A stretch of DNA of 64,000 bases from Zwartia hollandica (GTDB lineage: Bacteria > Pseudomonadota > Gammaproteobacteria > Burkholderiales > Burkholderiaceae_B), in the NCBI RefSeq assembly GCF_019923725.1, contig NZ_JAHXRI010000006.1:310001-374000 (forward strand), read 5' to 3'. The position numbers were made by a program, and so were the translations under genes. Under the pieces are notes generated by a model. It made no database searches, had not been told where the DNA came from, and saw only the letters and a program-made list of their open reading frames with translations. Positions 34,638 through 44,590 of this stretch are shown in pieces (the first letter of the stretch is position 1; every line of letters starts with the position of its first letter).

Positions 34638-34668
34638 ACGATAAGCTGTAAGGCTTACCGTATTTTTT
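34638..34668 (+). terminator. Intrinsic terminator after rpoC
   Basis: The stem ACGATAAGC/GCTTACCGT (one A-C mismatch) with loop TGTAAG is followed by ATTTTTT. It closes the secE-rpoC unit. The remaining 34669-34863 spacer before rpsL shows no convincing promoter to me, though one is expected; TTGACA at 34618-34623 lies upstream of the terminator itself. Confidence 0.8.
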
Positions 34669-34863
34669 GGGGACTCAACAGCTCTGGGCTTGTTGATGCG
34701 CCCTAGTTAAAAGCAATACCCGCTCTTTTACGGATTTCCGTTTGATGGTGGGTTTGCGCGAGCTGCCCAGGAACGGGAATGCTGAGAACGCGTCGTAGAA
34801 AGTAAATCACCGAAGGGTGCATTGCTGTACGCAAGTATCAGAGATAAAAGGGAATTTGAGGTT

Positions 34864-35244
34864 ATGCCAACCATTAGCCAACTCGTGCGCAAGCCGCGCG
34901 AAGTCAGCGTTTCTAAGAGCAAGAGCCCAGCGCTCGAAAACTGCCCTCAGCGACGCGGTGTATGCACTCGTGTGTACACCACTACTCCTAAAAAGCCGAA
35001 CTCGGCCTTGCGTAAAGTCGCCAAAGTGCGTCTGACCAACGGTTTCGAGATCATTTCGTACATCGGCGGCGAAGGCCACAATCTGCAAGAACACTCAGTT
35101 GTGCTCGTGCGCGGTGGCCGTGTGAAGGATTTGCCAGGTGTGCGTTATCACATCGTGCGCGGTTCGCTCGACTTGCAAGGCGTGAAAGATCGCAAGCAAT
35201 CGCGCTCCAAGTACGGTGCTAAGCGTCCGAAGCAAGCCAAGTAA
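34864..35244 (+). CDS. rpsL: 30S ribosomal protein S12
   Basis: Decoding-centre protein that controls accuracy. The 126 residues start [15 protein letters not shown] and contain [16 protein letters not shown], where K43 is the usual streptomycin-sensitive residue, and [10 protein letters not shown]. It is first gene of the str cluster (rpsL-rpsG-fusA-tuf-rpsJ). The ATG lies 9 bases after GGGAAT, a modest ribosome binding site. Confidence 0.98.
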   Translation: MPTISQLVRKPREVSVSKSKSPALENCPQRRGVCTRVYTTTPKKPNSALRKVAKVRLTNGFEIISYIGGEGHNLQEHSVVLVRGGRVKDLPGVRYHIVRGSLDLQGVKDRKQSRSKYGAKRPKQAK

Positions 35245-35402
35245 TTTATTTGCAGTAAAGCAGTACGCACAGACTCGTTCTGTGATGTGCAACCGGAGTG
35301 TGATGGTCACACAACGGAAACGTAAGTGGCGCATCGTATGGTGTGCCGTGGCTGTAGCCCAAATAGGCTGCAGTTCAACTGAAATGACACAAAGGAATTG
35401 AT
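35245..35402 (+). promoter_or_regulatory. rpsL-rpsG intercistronic region, candidate S7 feedback site
   Basis: A 158-base spacer with two hairpins: GTGTGA/TCACAC at 35298-35312 and an 8-bp stem CTGTAGCC/GGCTGCAG at 35352-35373, ending 29 bases before the rpsG ATG. In E. coli, S7 binds the rpsL-rpsG spacer to repress the str operon. Similar use here is inferred from location. Confidence 0.4.
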
Positions 35403-35873
35403 ATGCCCCGTCGTCGCGAAGTCCCCAAACGTGACATTCTGCCCGATCCAAAGTTCGGCAGTGTCGAGCTCGCAAAATTTATGAACGTTGTGATGTTGTC
35501 CGGCAAAAAAGCCGTGGCAGAGCGCATTATCTACGGTGCGCTTGAGCAGGTTCAGACCAAGACCGGTAAAGACCCGATCGAAGTCTTCAATCTGGCCATC
35601 AATAACATTAAGCCCGTTGTCGAAGTAAAAAGCCGCCGCGTTGGCGGTGCCAACTACCAGGTGCCTGTTGAGGTTCGCCCGGTTCGTCGTTTGGCACTTG
35701 CTATGCGCTGGTTGCGTGAGGCCGCTAAAAAGCGCGGCGAGAAATCAATGGATCTGCGCCTGGCTGGCGAACTGCTTGACGCAGTTGAAGGCCGTGGCGC
35801 TGCCATGAAAAAACGTGACGATACGCACAAGATGGCCGAGGCTAACAAAGCCTTCAGTCATTTCCGCTGGTAA
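35403..35873 (+). CDS. rpsG: 30S ribosomal protein S7
   Basis: Primary binder of the 16S 3' major domain at the head, near the mRNA exit and E-site tRNA. The 156 residues start [19 protein letters not shown], with the conserved [20 protein letters not shown] and the beta-hairpin around [20 protein letters not shown] precedes the ATG. fusA follows after 14 bases. Confidence 0.98.
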   Translation: MPRRREVPKRDILPDPKFGSVELAKFMNVVMLSGKKAVAERIIYGALEQVQTKTGKDPIEVFNLAINNIKPVVEVKSRRVGGANYQVPVEVRPVRRLALAMRWLREAAKKRGEKSMDLRLAGELLDAVEGRGAAMKKRDDTHKMAEANKAFSHFRW

Positions 35874-35887
35874 TTTAAGGATCAACC

Positions 35888-37990
35888 ATGGCCCGCAAAA
35901 CCCCGATCGAGCGCTACCGCAACATCGGTATCTCTGCCCACATTGACGCAGGGAAGACCACTACGACCGAACGCATTTTGTTTTATACCGGCGTTAATCA
36001 CAAGATTGGCGAAGTTCACGATGGCGCAGCCACGATGGACTGGATGGAGCAAGAACAAGAGCGCGGTATTACGATTACGTCGGCTGCAACAACAGCCTTC
36101 TGGAAAGGCATGGGTAACAACTACCCAGAGCACCGGATTAACGTAATTGACACCCCCGGACACGTTGACTTCACGATTGAAGTTGAACGCTCCATGCGCG
36201 TGCTTGACGGCGCCTGCATGGTTTACTGCGCTGTGGGTGGTGTTCAGCCACAATCTGAAACTGTTTGGCGTCAGGCAAACAAGTACCGTGTGCCACGCTT
36301 GTCCTTCGTGAACAAGATGGATCGCACCGGCGCAAACTTTTTCAAAGTGTACGATCAGCTCAAGACTCGCCTGAAGGCGAATCCTGTGCCTATCGTGATT
36401 CCGATCGGCGCCGAAGAAAAATTCACAGGTGTTGTTGACCTCGTTAAGATGAAAGCAATCATCTGGGATGAGGCGAGTCAGGGTATTAAGTTCGACTATG
36501 TCGATATTCCTGCGGACCTCCAAGCGTCGGCAGAAGAGTGGCGCGAAAAGCTTGTTGAAGCCGCTGCAGAGTCCTCAGAAGAAATGATGGACAAGTACCT
36601 TGAAGGCGGCACGCTGACTGAAGAAGAAATTATGCTCGGGATCCGTACGCGTACGATCGCTTGCGAAATTCAGCCAATGCTTTGCGGGACAGCCTTCAAG
36701 AACAAAGGCGTTCAGCGCATGCTTGACGCAGTGATTGAATTCTTGCCGTCCCCAATCGACATCCCTCCAGTTAAGGGCGAGCTCGATGACGGTACTGAAA
36801 CAAGCCGCAAGGCAGATGACAGCGAGAAGTTTTCTGCGCTGGCGTTCAAGCTCATGACGGACCCCTACGTTGGTCAGCTCACGTTTGTTCGCGTGTATTC
36901 AGGCGTTTTGAAGTCCGGCGATACGATTTACAACCCAATCAAGGGAAAGAAAGAGCGTATCGGTCGTATTCTGCAAATGCATGCAAACAACCGCGAAGAA
37001 ATTAAAGAAGTGGTTGCCGGCGACATTGCGGCAGTGGTCGGTCTGAAAGACGTGACGACTGGCGAGACCTTGTGTGATGTTGATGCACACATTATGCTCG
37101 AGCGCATGATCTTCCCTGAGCCCGTGATCTCGCAGGCTGTCGAACCAAAGACGAAAGCCGACCAAGAGAGAATGGGTATGGCTCTTTCGCGTCTGGCACA
37201 GGAAGATCCATCTTTCCGCGTGCGTACCGACGAAGAGTCTGGCCAAACCATTATTTCGGGAATGGGCGAACTACACCTCGAGATTATTGTTGACCGTATG
37301 AAGCGCGAATTCAGCGTAGAGGCCAACGTGGGTAAACCACAGGTGGCGTATCGCGAAACCATTCGTAAGGTCTGTGAAGAAATCGAAGGTAAGTTCGTTA
37401 AGCAGTCGGGCGGACGCGGCCAGTACGGCCACGTTGTGCTCAAGCTTGAGCCCCTGCCACCTGGTGGCGGCTACCAATTTGTTGACGCCATTAAAGGCGG
37501 TGTGGTTCCTCGTGAATACATCCCTGCTGTGGACAAAGGCATTCAGGAAACACTGCCATCCGGCATTCTCGCCGGCTACCCAGTGGTTGATGTGAAAGCT
37601 ACGCTGTTTTTCGGTTCGTACCATGACGTGGACTCAAACGAAAACGCCTTCCGTATGGCGGCTTCGATGGCGTTTAAAGACGGTATGCGCAAGGCCAGCC
37701 CTGTGCTGCTCGAACCGATGATGGCCGTCGAAGTCGAAACACCTGAAGATTATGCCGGTACCGTGATGGGCGATTTGTCCTCACGTCGCGGCATGTTGCA
37801 AGGTATGGATGACATGGTTGGTGGTGGCAAGGTCATTAAGGCCGAAGTCCCGCTAGCAGAGATGTTTGGTTACGCGACTAACCTGCGTTCGTTGACGCAA
37901 GGTCGTGCAACTTACACGATGGAATTCAAGCACTACTCGGAAGCTCCCAAAAATGTGGCCGAAGAAATCATCGCGGCCCGCGGCAAGTAA
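35888..37990 (+). CDS. fusA: Elongation factor G
   Basis: Translocase GTPase that also acts in ribosome recycling. The 700 residues begin with [20 protein letters not shown] (G1), then the switch region [20 protein letters not shown] (G3) and NKMDRTGA (G4), with domains II-V to the end. [12 protein letters not shown] in domain IV and the tip region are typical EF-G rather than RF3 or TetM. It lies 18 bases before tuf copy 2. Confidence 0.99.
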   Translation: MARKTPIERYRNIGISAHIDAGKTTTTERILFYTGVNHKIGEVHDGAATMDWMEQEQERGITITSAATTAFWKGMGNNYPEHRINVIDTPGHVDFTIEVERSMRVLDGACMVYCAVGGVQPQSETVWRQANKYRVPRLSFVNKMDRTGANFFKVYDQLKTRLKANPVPIVIPIGAEEKFTGVVDLVKMKAIIWDEASQGIKFDYVDIPADLQASAEEWREKLVEAAAESSEEMMDKYLEGGTLTEEEIMLGIRTRTIACEIQPMLCGTAFKNKGVQRMLDAVIEFLPSPIDIPPVKGELDDGTETSRKADDSEKFSALAFKLMTDPYVGQLTFVRVYSGVLKSGDTIYNPIKGKKERIGRILQMHANNREEIKEVVAGDIAAVVGLKDVTTGETLCDVDAHIMLERMIFPEPVISQAVEPKTKADQERMGMALSRLAQEDPSFRVRTDEESGQTIISGMGELHLEIIVDRMKREFSVEANVGKPQVAYRETIRKVCEEIEGKFVKQSGGRGQYGHVVLKLEPLPPGGGYQFVDAIKGGVVPREYIPAVDKGIQETLPSGILAGYPVVDVKATLFFGSYHDVDSNENAFRMAASMAFKDGMRKASPVLLEPMMAVEVETPEDYAGTVMGDLSSRRGMLQGMDDMVGGGKVIKAEVPLAEMFGYATNLRSLTQGRATYTMEFKHYSEAPKNVAEEIIAARGK

Positions 37991-38007
37991 TTAAGTCAGA
38001 GGAAAAT

Positions 38008-39202
38008 CATGGCAAAAGGTAAATTCGAACGCACCAAACCACACGTAAACGTCGGCACAATTGGCCACGTTGACCACGGCAAAACGACGCTGACCGCAGC
38101 GATCACAACGGTGCTGTCCAAGAAGTTCGGCGGTGAAGCCAAAGCGTACGCGCAAATTGATGCAGCACCTGAAGAGCGTGCACGCGGCATTACGATTAAC
38201 ACCGCACACGTTGAGTACGAGACAGCGAACCGTCACTACGCACACGTTGACTGCCCCGGCCACGCCGACTACGTCAAGAACATGATTACTGGTGCAGCGC
38301 AGATGGACGGCGCGATTCTGGTGGTGTCGGCCGCTGACGGCCCAATGCCCCAGACACGTGAGCACATTTTGTTGAGCCGCCAGGTGGGCGTGCCTTACAT
38401 CATCGTGTTCCTGAACAAGGCGGACATGGTGGATGACGCCGAGCTGCTTGAGCTCGTCGAGATGGAAGTGCGCGAGCTTCTCTCGAAGTACGACTTCCCA
38501 GGCGACGACACGCCAATCATCAAGGGCTCGGCTAAGCTCGCTCTTGAAGGCGACACGGGCGAGCTCGGTGAGCAGGCGATCATCGCCTTGGCCGACGCAC
38601 TGGACAACTACATCCCAACACCCGAGCGCGCCATTGACGGCACGTTCCTGATGCCAGTCGAAGACGTCTTCTCGATCTCGGGTCGCGGCACTGTGGTGAC
38701 TGGCCGTATCGAGCGCGGAATTGTGAAAGTCGGCGAAGAAATCGAAATCGTCGGCATCCACGACACACTGAAGACCACTTGCACGGGCGTTGAGATGTTC
38801 CGCAAGTTGCTTGACCAGGGTCAGGCGGGCGACAACGTCGGTATTCTGCTGCGTGGTACCAAGCGCGAGGAAGTCGAGCGCGGTCAGGTGTTGGCTAAGC
38901 CCGCATCGATCAAGCCACACACCGACTTTACCGCCGAGGTGTACATTCTGTCCAAAGAAGAGGGTGGCCGTCATACGCCATTCTTTAACGGCTATCGTCC
39001 ACAGTTCTACTTCCGTACGACGGACGTGACGGGCACGATCGATTTGCCAGCAGATAAAGAAATGGTTCTGCCAGGCGACAACGTGGCCATGACAGTGAAG
39101 TTGTTGGCACCGATCGCCATGGAAGAAGGTCTGCGTTTTGCAATCCGCGAAGGTGGCCGTACCGTCGGCGCCGGCGTCGTTGCTAAAATCCTGAAGTAAT
39201 TA
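38008..39202 (+). repeat. tuf direct repeat, copy 2
   Basis: Second copy of the 1195-base block found at 21310-22504. Shadow reading frames on both strands are also identical between copies, which supports identity at the DNA level and not only in protein. Confidence 0.9.
38009..39199 (+). CDS. tuf: Elongation factor Tu, copy 2
   Basis: Same 396-residue protein as the gene at 21311, with GHVDHGKT (19-26), DCPGH and NKAD motifs. It occupies the tufA position behind rpsL-rpsG-fusA and before rpsJ. The ribosome binding site CAGAGGAAAATC differs from that of copy 1, so the two can be expressed differently while the coding sequence is kept identical. Confidence 0.98.
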   Translation: MAKGKFERTKPHVNVGTIGHVDHGKTTLTAAITTVLSKKFGGEAKAYAQIDAAPEERARGITINTAHVEYETANRHYAHVDCPGHADYVKNMITGAAQMDGAILVVSAADGPMPQTREHILLSRQVGVPYIIVFLNKADMVDDAELLELVEMEVRELLSKYDFPGDDTPIIKGSAKLALEGDTGELGEQAIIALADALDNYIPTPERAIDGTFLMPVEDVFSISGRGTVVTGRIERGIVKVGEEIEIVGIHDTLKTTCTGVEMFRKLLDQGQAGDNVGILLRGTKREEVERGQVLAKPASIKPHTDFTAEVYILSKEEGGRHTPFFNGYRPQFYFRTTDVTGTIDLPADKEMVLPGDNVAMTVKLLAPIAMEEGLRFAIREGGRTVGAGVVAKILK

Positions 39203-39206
39203 GCCT

Positions 39207-39236
39207 GGCCGCGAATTTAAACGTTCGCGGCCTTTT
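39207..39236 (+). terminator. Terminator or attenuator between tuf copy 2 and rpsJ
   Basis: A 9-bp perfect stem GGCCGCGAA/TTCGCGGCC with an 8-base loop and a TTTT tail lies 28 bases before the rpsJ start. It would reduce read-through of the str cluster into rpsJ. Confidence 0.75.
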
Positions 39237-39263
39237 CGTTCTTTTCGCTCTTTGAGAATCGCC

Positions 39264-39575
39264 ATGAAAAATCAAAAAATCCGCATCCGTCTGAAAGCGT
39301 TTGACTACAAACTAATCGATCAGTCGGCTGCTGAGATCGTTGACACGGCTAAGCGCACGGGCGCAGTTGTACGTGGTCCGGTACCTCTGCCAACGCGCAT
39401 CCGTCGCTATGACGTGTTGCGTTCACCACACGTGAACAAAACATCGCGTGACCAGTTCGAAATCCGTACCCATCAGCGCCTGATGGACATTGTTGACCCA
39501 ACCGACAAGACTGTTGACGCTCTGATGCGTTTGGACTTGCCTGCTGGCGTAGACGTCGAAATCGCGCTGCAGTAA
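39264..39575 (+). CDS. rpsJ: 30S ribosomal protein S10 (NusE)
   Basis: Head protein of the 30S subunit that also acts as NusE in antitermination. The 103 residues [20 protein letters not shown] are canonical; ATG 39264 gives the family length, whereas an in-frame TTG at 39252 would add four residues. [18 protein letters not shown] is the rRNA-binding loop. The ribosome binding site is weak. It is flanked by a terminator upstream and a structured spacer downstream. Confidence 0.97.
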   Translation: MKNQKIRIRLKAFDYKLIDQSAAEIVDTAKRTGAVVRGPVPLPTRIRRYDVLRSPHVNKTSRDQFEIRTHQRLMDIVDPTDKTVDALMRLDLPAGVDVEIALQ

Positions 39576-39730
39576 TCAAAAAATAGTGCTAGAATGCAAG
39601 ACTTGCCGAAATTTGGCAGGATAAAAAGATCATTTAAGGTCTTCGCAGTACATGAGCACCCGAAATTTTCGGGTTTTATCAGCCCCGACCAATCGTAGTC
39701 GGGAATCGGGTTTTTACCCCGGAGAATATG
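39576..39730 (+). promoter_or_regulatory. rpsJ-rplC spacer with extended -10 promoter candidate and hairpin leader
   Basis: A 155-base spacer where most bacteria have a short gap. An extended -10 TGCTAGAAT sits at 39587-39595 without a good -35. Downstream are hairpins TGCC/GGCA (about 39604-39618), CCCGA/TCGGG followed by TTTTAT (39659-39678), and CCGAC/GTCGG followed by GGG, T5 and ACCCC near 39720. Together they look like a new transcription start with a leader that could attenuate or bind a ribosomal protein such as L4; that is inference. The leader ends at CCGGAG, the rplC ribosome binding site. Confidence 0.45.
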
Positions 39731-40420
39731 ATGTCGAAATCGACACCCACGCCTGCCGCACATCGGCTTGGGCTGGTGGGCCGCAAGGTCGGCATGACCC
39801 GTATTTTTACGGACGATGGCGAGTCCATCCCCGTAACAGTACTGGACGTGTCGAACAACCGCGTCACCCAGGTAAAGTCGCTTGAGTCTGACGGCTACGC
39901 CGCCATTCAAGTCGCTTACGGCGCTCGTCGCGCTTCCCGTGTAGCCAAGCCACAAACCGGTCATTACGCCAAAGCAGGTGTAGAAGCCGGTAGTATCCTC
40001 AAAGAATTCCGTCTCGATCCTGCTCGCGCAGCCGAATTCACGCCTGGTAGCGTGGTCGCTGTTGAAAGCGTGTTCGAAGCCGGCCAACAAGTCGACGTAA
40101 CCGGTACCACAATCGGTAAAGGTTTCGCCGGCACGATCAAGCGTCACCACTTCAAATCACAACGCGCCTCGCACGGTAACAGCCGTTCGCACCGCGTACC
40201 TGGCTCGATTGGTCAAGCGCAAGATCCTGGTCGTATTTTCCCCGGTAAGCGCATGTCTGGTCACCTTGGTGATGACACCCGCACCGTGCAAAATCTTGAT
40301 GTCGTCCGTGTTGACGCCGAACGTGGTCTGTTGCTGGTTAAGGGCGCTGTCCCTGGCTATGCAGGTGCAGACATCGTTGTGCGCCCGGCCATCAAGGCAC
40401 CTGCCAAAAAAGGAGCCTAA
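39731..40420 (+). CDS. rplC: 50S ribosomal protein L3
   Basis: Early-assembly protein whose loop reaches the peptidyl transferase centre. The 229 residues contain [18 protein letters not shown] and the central GHYAKAG...GSILKEFRL region, plus the W-finger region [15 protein letters not shown]. Two ATG codons are adjacent; 39731 has better spacing to CCGGAG than 39728. The following rplD starts 3 bases after the stop. Confidence 0.97.
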   Translation: MSKSTPTPAAHRLGLVGRKVGMTRIFTDDGESIPVTVLDVSNNRVTQVKSLESDGYAAIQVAYGARRASRVAKPQTGHYAKAGVEAGSILKEFRLDPARAAEFTPGSVVAVESVFEAGQQVDVTGTTIGKGFAGTIKRHHFKSQRASHGNSRSHRVPGSIGQAQDPGRIFPGKRMSGHLGDDTRTVQNLDVVRVDAERGLLLVKGAVPGYAGADIVVRPAIKAPAKKGA

Positions 40421-40423
40421 TCC

Positions 40424-41044
40424 ATGGATATCAAGCTCCTAAACGACAAAGGTCAGTCATCGGCAACATTTGCTGCGCCTGATACTGTTTTCGGTCGTGA
40501 TTTCAACGAAGCGCTTGTGCACCAGATCGTGATCGCCTTCCAGGCGAACGCGCGCTCCGGTAACCGCGCTCAGAAGACACGCGCTGAAGTCCATCACTCG
40601 ACGAAAAAGCCATTCCGTCAAAAAGGTACGGGCCGTGCTCGTGCTGGTATGACATCCTCGCCCTTGTGGCGTGGGGGTGGTCGTGCATTCCCGAATTCGC
40701 CTGAAGAAAACTTCAGCCAAAAGGTCAACAAGAAAATGTATCGTGCCGGTTTGCGCTCGATCCTTTCGCAGTTGGCCCGCGAAGATCGTATCTCGATTGT
40801 CGATGCTTTCACGCTCGAATCACCCAAGACTAAACTTGCTGCTGAAAAGCTCAAGACAATGGGTCTTGAGTCCGTGCTGATCATCACCGACTCGGTCGAT
40901 GAAAACCTCTATCTCGCTACGCGCAACTTGCCGCATGTTGCCGTAGTCGAACCGCGCAATGCCGATCCGCTTTCGCTGATTCACTACAAAAAAATAGTGA
41001 TCACTAAGCCGGCCATTGCTCAACTCGAGGAGATGCTGGCATGA
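40424..41044 (+). CDS. rplD: 50S ribosomal protein L4
   Basis: Lines the exit tunnel through an extended loop; in gammaproteobacteria it also represses the S10 operon. The 206 residues contain the loop [25 protein letters not shown], split here as [14 protein letters not shown] and [12 protein letters not shown]. The stop overlaps the rplW start by 4 bases. Confidence 0.98.
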   Translation: MDIKLLNDKGQSSATFAAPDTVFGRDFNEALVHQIVIAFQANARSGNRAQKTRAEVHHSTKKPFRQKGTGRARAGMTSSPLWRGGGRAFPNSPEENFSQKVNKKMYRAGLRSILSQLAREDRISIVDAFTLESPKTKLAAEKLKTMGLESVLIITDSVDENLYLATRNLPHVAVVEPRNADPLSLIHYKKIVITKPAIAQLEEMLA

Positions 41045-41337
41045 ACGATCATCGTCTAATGCAAATCATCTTGGCACCAATCGTGACAGAAAAAGCCACG
41101 TTTGTTGCAGAGAAAAGCAACCAGGTTGCTTTCCGTGTTGTTGCGGATGCAACGAAGCCTGAAATTAAAGCCGCTGTTGAACTGCTCTTTAAAGTGCAAG
41201 TTGACTCGGTTCAGGTTTTGAATCGCAAAGGCAAGGTTAAGCGTTTCGGCCGTTTCACTGGCCACCGTCGTAACGAGCGTAAGGCATATGTCTCGCTCAA
41301 AGACGGTCAAGAAATCAATTTGGCGGAGGTCAACTAA
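41041..41337 (+). CDS. rplW: 50S ribosomal protein L23
   Basis: Tunnel-exit protein and docking site for trigger factor and SRP. The 98 residues contain [17 protein letters not shown] and the tunnel loop [14 protein letters not shown]. It is translationally coupled to rplD (ATGA overlap) and is immediately followed by rplB without a gap. Confidence 0.97.
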   Translation: MNDHRLMQIILAPIVTEKATFVAEKSNQVAFRVVADATKPEIKAAVELLFKVQVDSVQVLNRKGKVKRFGRFTGHRRNERKAYVSLKDGQEINLAEVN

Positions 41338-42165
41338 ATGGCTCTCTTAAAAGTTAAGCCAACCTCGCCCGGTCGTCGCGGCATGCTTAAGGTGGTTACC
41401 CCCACCTTGCATAAAGGCGCGCCCGTAGCTTCGTTGCTCGAAAAGAAAATCCGTGGTTCTGGCCGTAATAACAATGGTCACATCACAATTCGCCACCGTG
41501 GTGGTGGTCATAAGCAGCACTATCGCCTGGTCGATTTCCGTCGCAATAAAGACGGTATCCCCGCAAAGGTTGAGCGTCTGGAATATGATCCAAACCGCAC
41601 TGCACACTTAGCATTGCTCTGTTATGCAGACGGCGAGCGTCGTTACATCATCGCTCCTCGTGGTCTTGAAGTAGGCACAACGCTGGTGTCGGGTGTAGAA
41701 GCCCCCATCCGCGCAGGGAATACCTTGCCTATTCGCAATATACCGGTGGGTACGACAATTCACTGCATCGAGATGCTTCCTGGCAAGGGCGCACAGATGG
41801 CACGTTCGGCAGGTGCTTCGGCAGTCTTGCTGGCTCGTGAAGGCACCTACGCTCAGGTTCGCCTGCGCTCTGGTGAGGTTCGCCGCGTTCACATTGAGTG
41901 CCGCGCGACGATCGGTGAAGTCGGTAACGAAGAACACAGCCTGCGTCAGATCGGTAAAGCCGGTGCTGTACGTTGGCGCGGTATTCGTCCCACGGTGCGT
42001 GGTGTCGCAATGAACCCGGTTGATCACCCACACGGTGGTGGTGAAGGTCGTACCGGCGAAGGCGGCGAGCCACGCAGCCCATGGGGTACCCCAGCTAAGG
42101 GTTACAAGACCCGTAGCAACAAGCGGACGGACAATATGATCGTCCAGCGCCGCAAGCGTAAATAA
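41338..42165 (+). CDS. rplB: 50S ribosomal protein L2
   Basis: Large core protein close to the peptidyl transferase centre, also needed for subunit association. The 275 residues contain [20 protein letters not shown] and the essential C-terminal segment [15 protein letters not shown] with the conserved histidine. Its ATG directly follows the rplW stop. rpsS follows after 11 bases. Confidence 0.98.
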   Translation: MALLKVKPTSPGRRGMLKVVTPTLHKGAPVASLLEKKIRGSGRNNNGHITIRHRGGGHKQHYRLVDFRRNKDGIPAKVERLEYDPNRTAHLALLCYADGERRYIIAPRGLEVGTTLVSGVEAPIRAGNTLPIRNIPVGTTIHCIEMLPGKGAQMARSAGASAVLLAREGTYAQVRLRSGEVRRVHIECRATIGEVGNEEHSLRQIGKAGAVRWRGIRPTVRGVAMNPVDHPHGGGEGRTGEGGEPRSPWGTPAKGYKTRSNKRTDNMIVQRRKRK

Positions 42166-42176
42166 GAGGGCGAATC

Positions 42177-42452
42177 ATGTCACGTTCAGTCAAGAAAGGC
42201 CCATTCGTCGACGCACACTTGATCAAAAAGGTCGAGGTTGCTGTCGCGGAAAAAGGCAAAAAGCCGATCAAAACCTGGTCGCGTCGTTCAACGATCCTGC
42301 CCGAATTTATCGGGTTGACGATTGCTGTTCATAACGGTCGCCAGCACGTTCCCGTTTATATAAACGAGAACATGGTTGGCCATAAACTCGGCGAGTTTGC
42401 GCTGACCCGTACGTTTAAGGGTCATGCTGCAGACAAAAAGGCCAAGAGGTAA
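42177..42452 (+). CDS. rpsS: 30S ribosomal protein S19
   Basis: Head protein that forms a complex with S13 and contacts A-site tRNA. The 91 residues begin [19 protein letters not shown] and include the conserved [16 protein letters not shown]. It lies 3 bases before rplV. Confidence 0.98.
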   Translation: MSRSVKKGPFVDAHLIKKVEVAVAEKGKKPIKTWSRRSTILPEFIGLTIAVHNGRQHVPVYINENMVGHKLGEFALTRTFKGHAADKKAKR

Positions 42453-42455
42453 GAA

Positions 42456-42785
42456 ATGGAAACCACAGCCATTATCCGTGGGGTGCACATCTCTGCGCAA
42501 AAAACCCGAATCGTTGCGGACTTGATCCGTGGCAAGTCGGTTGCACAGGCATTAAACATCCTGACCTTCACTAACAAGAAGGCCGCAGGCATCCTCAAGA
42601 AGGCCGTTGAATCGGCCATCGCGAACGCCGAACATAACGACGGTGCAGATATCGACGAACTCAAAGTCACCACGATTTTTGTGGACAAGGCAGAGTCGAT
42701 GAAGCGCTTCTCCGCACGAGCCAAAGGGCGCGGTAACCAGATTGAAAAGCAGACCTGCCACATTACTGTGAAGGTCGGAGCCTAA
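42456..42785 (+). CDS. rplV: 50S ribosomal protein L22
   Basis: Binds all six 23S domains; its beta hairpin lines the exit tunnel at the macrolide site. The 109 residues contain [20 protein letters not shown] and the hairpin region [20 protein letters not shown] see no deletion in the hairpin of the kind linked to macrolide resistance. Confidence 0.97.
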   Translation: METTAIIRGVHISAQKTRIVADLIRGKSVAQALNILTFTNKKAAGILKKAVESAIANAEHNDGADIDELKVTTIFVDKAESMKRFSARAKGRGNQIEKQTCHITVKVGA

Positions 42786-42794
42786 GGAGTCACG

Positions 42795-43595
42795 ATGGGT
42801 CAGAAAATACACCCGATTGGGTTCCGCCTTGCGGTTACACGTAACTGGGGCTCAAAGTGGTATGCAGACGACAAAGATTTTGGTGGCATGCTTGCCTCCG
42901 ACATCCGCGTACGTGAATACCTCAAAAAGAAACTGAAGCAAGCGTCAGTTGGCCGCGTGGTCATCGAGCGCCCCGCTAAAAACGCACGTATTACGATTTA
43001 CTCGGCTCGCCCAGGTATCGTGATCGGTAAGCGTGGCGAGGACATCGAAGGCCTGAAGGCAGACTTGCAGCGTTTGATGGGCGTGCCAGTGCACGTCAAC
43101 ATCGAAGAAGTTCGCAAGCCTGAAATCGATGCTCAACTGATTGCTGATTCGATCTCGCAACAGCTCGAAAAGCGGATTATGTTCCGCCGCGCCATGAAGC
43201 GCGCCATGCAAAACGCCATGCGTCTCGGTGCCCAGGGCATCAAGATCATGAGTGCTGGACGTCTGAATGGTATCGAGATTGCTCGTACAGAATGGTATCG
43301 CGAAGGCCGTGTGCCATTGCATACATTGCGTGCGAATATCGATTACGGCACCTCTGAAGCCCACACGACTTATGGCGTGATCGGCATCAAGGTTTGGGTC
43401 TACAAAGGCGATATGCTGGCTAACGGTGAATTGCCTGTTGAAACCGCCGCCCCTCGCGAAGAAGAGCGTCGTCCGCGTCGCGCCCCACGTGCTGACAAGC
43501 CCGAAGGCGCCCGTCCGGCCGGAGCCCGTCCCGCAGGTCGTGGTCGCGCACCGCGCAAGGCTGATGCCGCTGCGCCAGCGCCTGAAGGAGAATAA
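42795..43595 (+). CDS. rpsC: 30S ribosomal protein S3
   Basis: Forms the mRNA entry channel with S4 and S5. The 266 residues start [17 protein letters not shown], with the KH domain motif [13 protein letters not shown]. The protein is longer than E. coli S3 (233): from about residue 218 the tail is rich in Arg, Pro and Ala ([19 protein letters not shown]) and ends acidic. Such tails occur in other betaproteobacteria. Confidence 0.98.
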   Translation: MGQKIHPIGFRLAVTRNWGSKWYADDKDFGGMLASDIRVREYLKKKLKQASVGRVVIERPAKNARITIYSARPGIVIGKRGEDIEGLKADLQRLMGVPVHVNIEEVRKPEIDAQLIADSISQQLEKRIMFRRAMKRAMQNAMRLGAQGIKIMSAGRLNGIEIARTEWYREGRVPLHTLRANIDYGTSEAHTTYGVIGIKVWVYKGDMLANGELPVETAAPREEERRPRRAPRADKPEGARPAGARPAGRGRAPRKADAAAPAPEGE

Positions 43596-43597
43596 GC

Positions 43598-44014
43598 ATG
43601 CTGCAACCAGCACGCAGGAAATATCGCAAAGAGCAGAAAGGCCGTAATACCGGCCTGGCTACGCGCGGCGCTAACGTTTCGTTTGGCGAATATGGTCTTA
43701 AGGCAACCGGTCGCGGCCGCCTGACCGCTCGTCAAATTGAATCAGCCCGTCGTGCCATTAACCGTCACATCAAGCGTGGTGGTCGTATCTGGATTCGTAT
43801 CTTCCCCGACAAGCCAATTTCACAAAAGCCTGCGGAAGTGCGGATGGGTAACGGTAAAGGTAACCCCGAATATTGGGTTGCTGAAATTCAGCCCGGCAAA
43901 GTGTTGTACGAAATGGAAGGTGTGAGCGAAGAAATCGCGCGTGAGGCGTTCCGCCTTGCTGCTGCGAAATTGCCGATCGCAACCACATTCGTCGCGCGTC
44001 ACATCGGTGCTTAA
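43598..44014 (+). CDS. rplP: 50S ribosomal protein L16
   Basis: Organises the A-site region of the 50S subunit. The 138 residues begin [16 protein letters not shown] and include [20 protein letters not shown] and the conserved [13 protein letters not shown] with the arginine hydroxylated by YcfD in E. coli nearby. It lies 2 bases after rpsC. Confidence 0.98.
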   Translation: MLQPARRKYRKEQKGRNTGLATRGANVSFGEYGLKATGRGRLTARQIESARRAINRHIKRGGRIWIRIFPDKPISQKPAEVRMGNGKGNPEYWVAEIQPGKVLYEMEGVSEEIAREAFRLAAAKLPIATTFVARHIGA

Positions 44015-44023
44015 GGAAACGAT

Positions 44024-44215
44024 ATGAAAGCAAGCGAACTTCGTGCAAAATCTACTGCAGAACTCGGACAAGAACTTGAGAGCCTTTTGAAGGCGCAATT
44101 CGGTCTGCGTATGCAGCGAGCAACCCAACAGCTCACCAACCACAGTCAAATCAGCAAAGTACGTCGTGACATCGCTCGCGTTCGCACACTGATGACTGAG
44201 AAGGCGGGAAAATAA
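44024..44215 (+). CDS. rpmC: 50S ribosomal protein L29
   Basis: Small two-helix protein next to L23 at the tunnel exit. The 63 residues [20 protein letters not shown] and the second helix [17 protein letters not shown] are diagnostic. Its stop is followed after one base by the rpsQ ATG. Confidence 0.97.
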   Translation: MKASELRAKSTAELGQELESLLKAQFGLRMQRATQQLTNHSQISKVRRDIARVRTLMTEKAGK

Positions 44216-44216
44216 T

Positions 44217-44495
44217 ATGACCACAGCTCAAACTACAAAACCTAAGCGTCAACGTACGCTGGTTGGTAAAGTCGTCAGCAACAAAATGGACAAAACCATT
44301 GTTGTGCTGGTCGAGCGTCGCGTTAAGCACCCAGTGCTTGGCAAGATCATCATGCGCTCTGCTAAATACAAAGCACATGACGAGACCAATCAGTTCAACG
44401 AAGGCGATACTGTTGAGATTGCAGAAGGCCGTCCAATTTCGCGTTCCAAGTCTTGGACCGCAACGAAGTTGATCGAAGCCGCACGCGTGATCTAA
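44217..44495 (+). CDS. rpsQ: 30S ribosomal protein S17
   Basis: Primary 16S-binding OB-fold protein. The 92 residues include [20 protein letters not shown] and the [19 protein letters not shown] motif. It is the last gene of the S10 block here; normally rplN would follow within tens of bases, but a bidirectional terminator and an opposing dehydrogenase gene intervene. Confidence 0.98.
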   Translation: MTTAQTTKPKRQRTLVGKVVSNKMDKTIVVLVERRVKHPVLGKIIMRSAKYKAHDETNQFNEGDTVEIAEGRPISRSKSWTATKLIEAARVI

Positions 44496-44543
44496 ACGCG
44501 TTTGCGCTAATTGCGCAAACACCGGTTGTTGTCAGACCAAACA

Positions 44544-44573
44544 AAAACGCGACGAATAAAATCGTCGCGTTTT
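44544..44573. terminator. Bidirectional intrinsic terminator between rpsQ and the aldehyde dehydrogenase gene
   Basis: A 12-bp perfect stem AAAACGCGACGA/TCGTCGCGTTTT with a 6-base loop. On the plus strand it ends in a T-rich tail; on the minus strand the complement gives the same. It can stop both the S10 transcript and the opposing dehydrogenase transcript. Confidence 0.9.
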
Positions 44574-44590
44574 GTTTTTAGTGAGATGCC

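Noticed and set aside
37991-38974. Antisense open frame of 327 codons over tuf copy 2 (and its twin at 21305-22276)
   Set aside because: It is the mirror of a highly biased tuf coding sequence; composition is odd for a protein (rich in His, Val, Cys) and no ribosome binding site or homology-like motif is seen.
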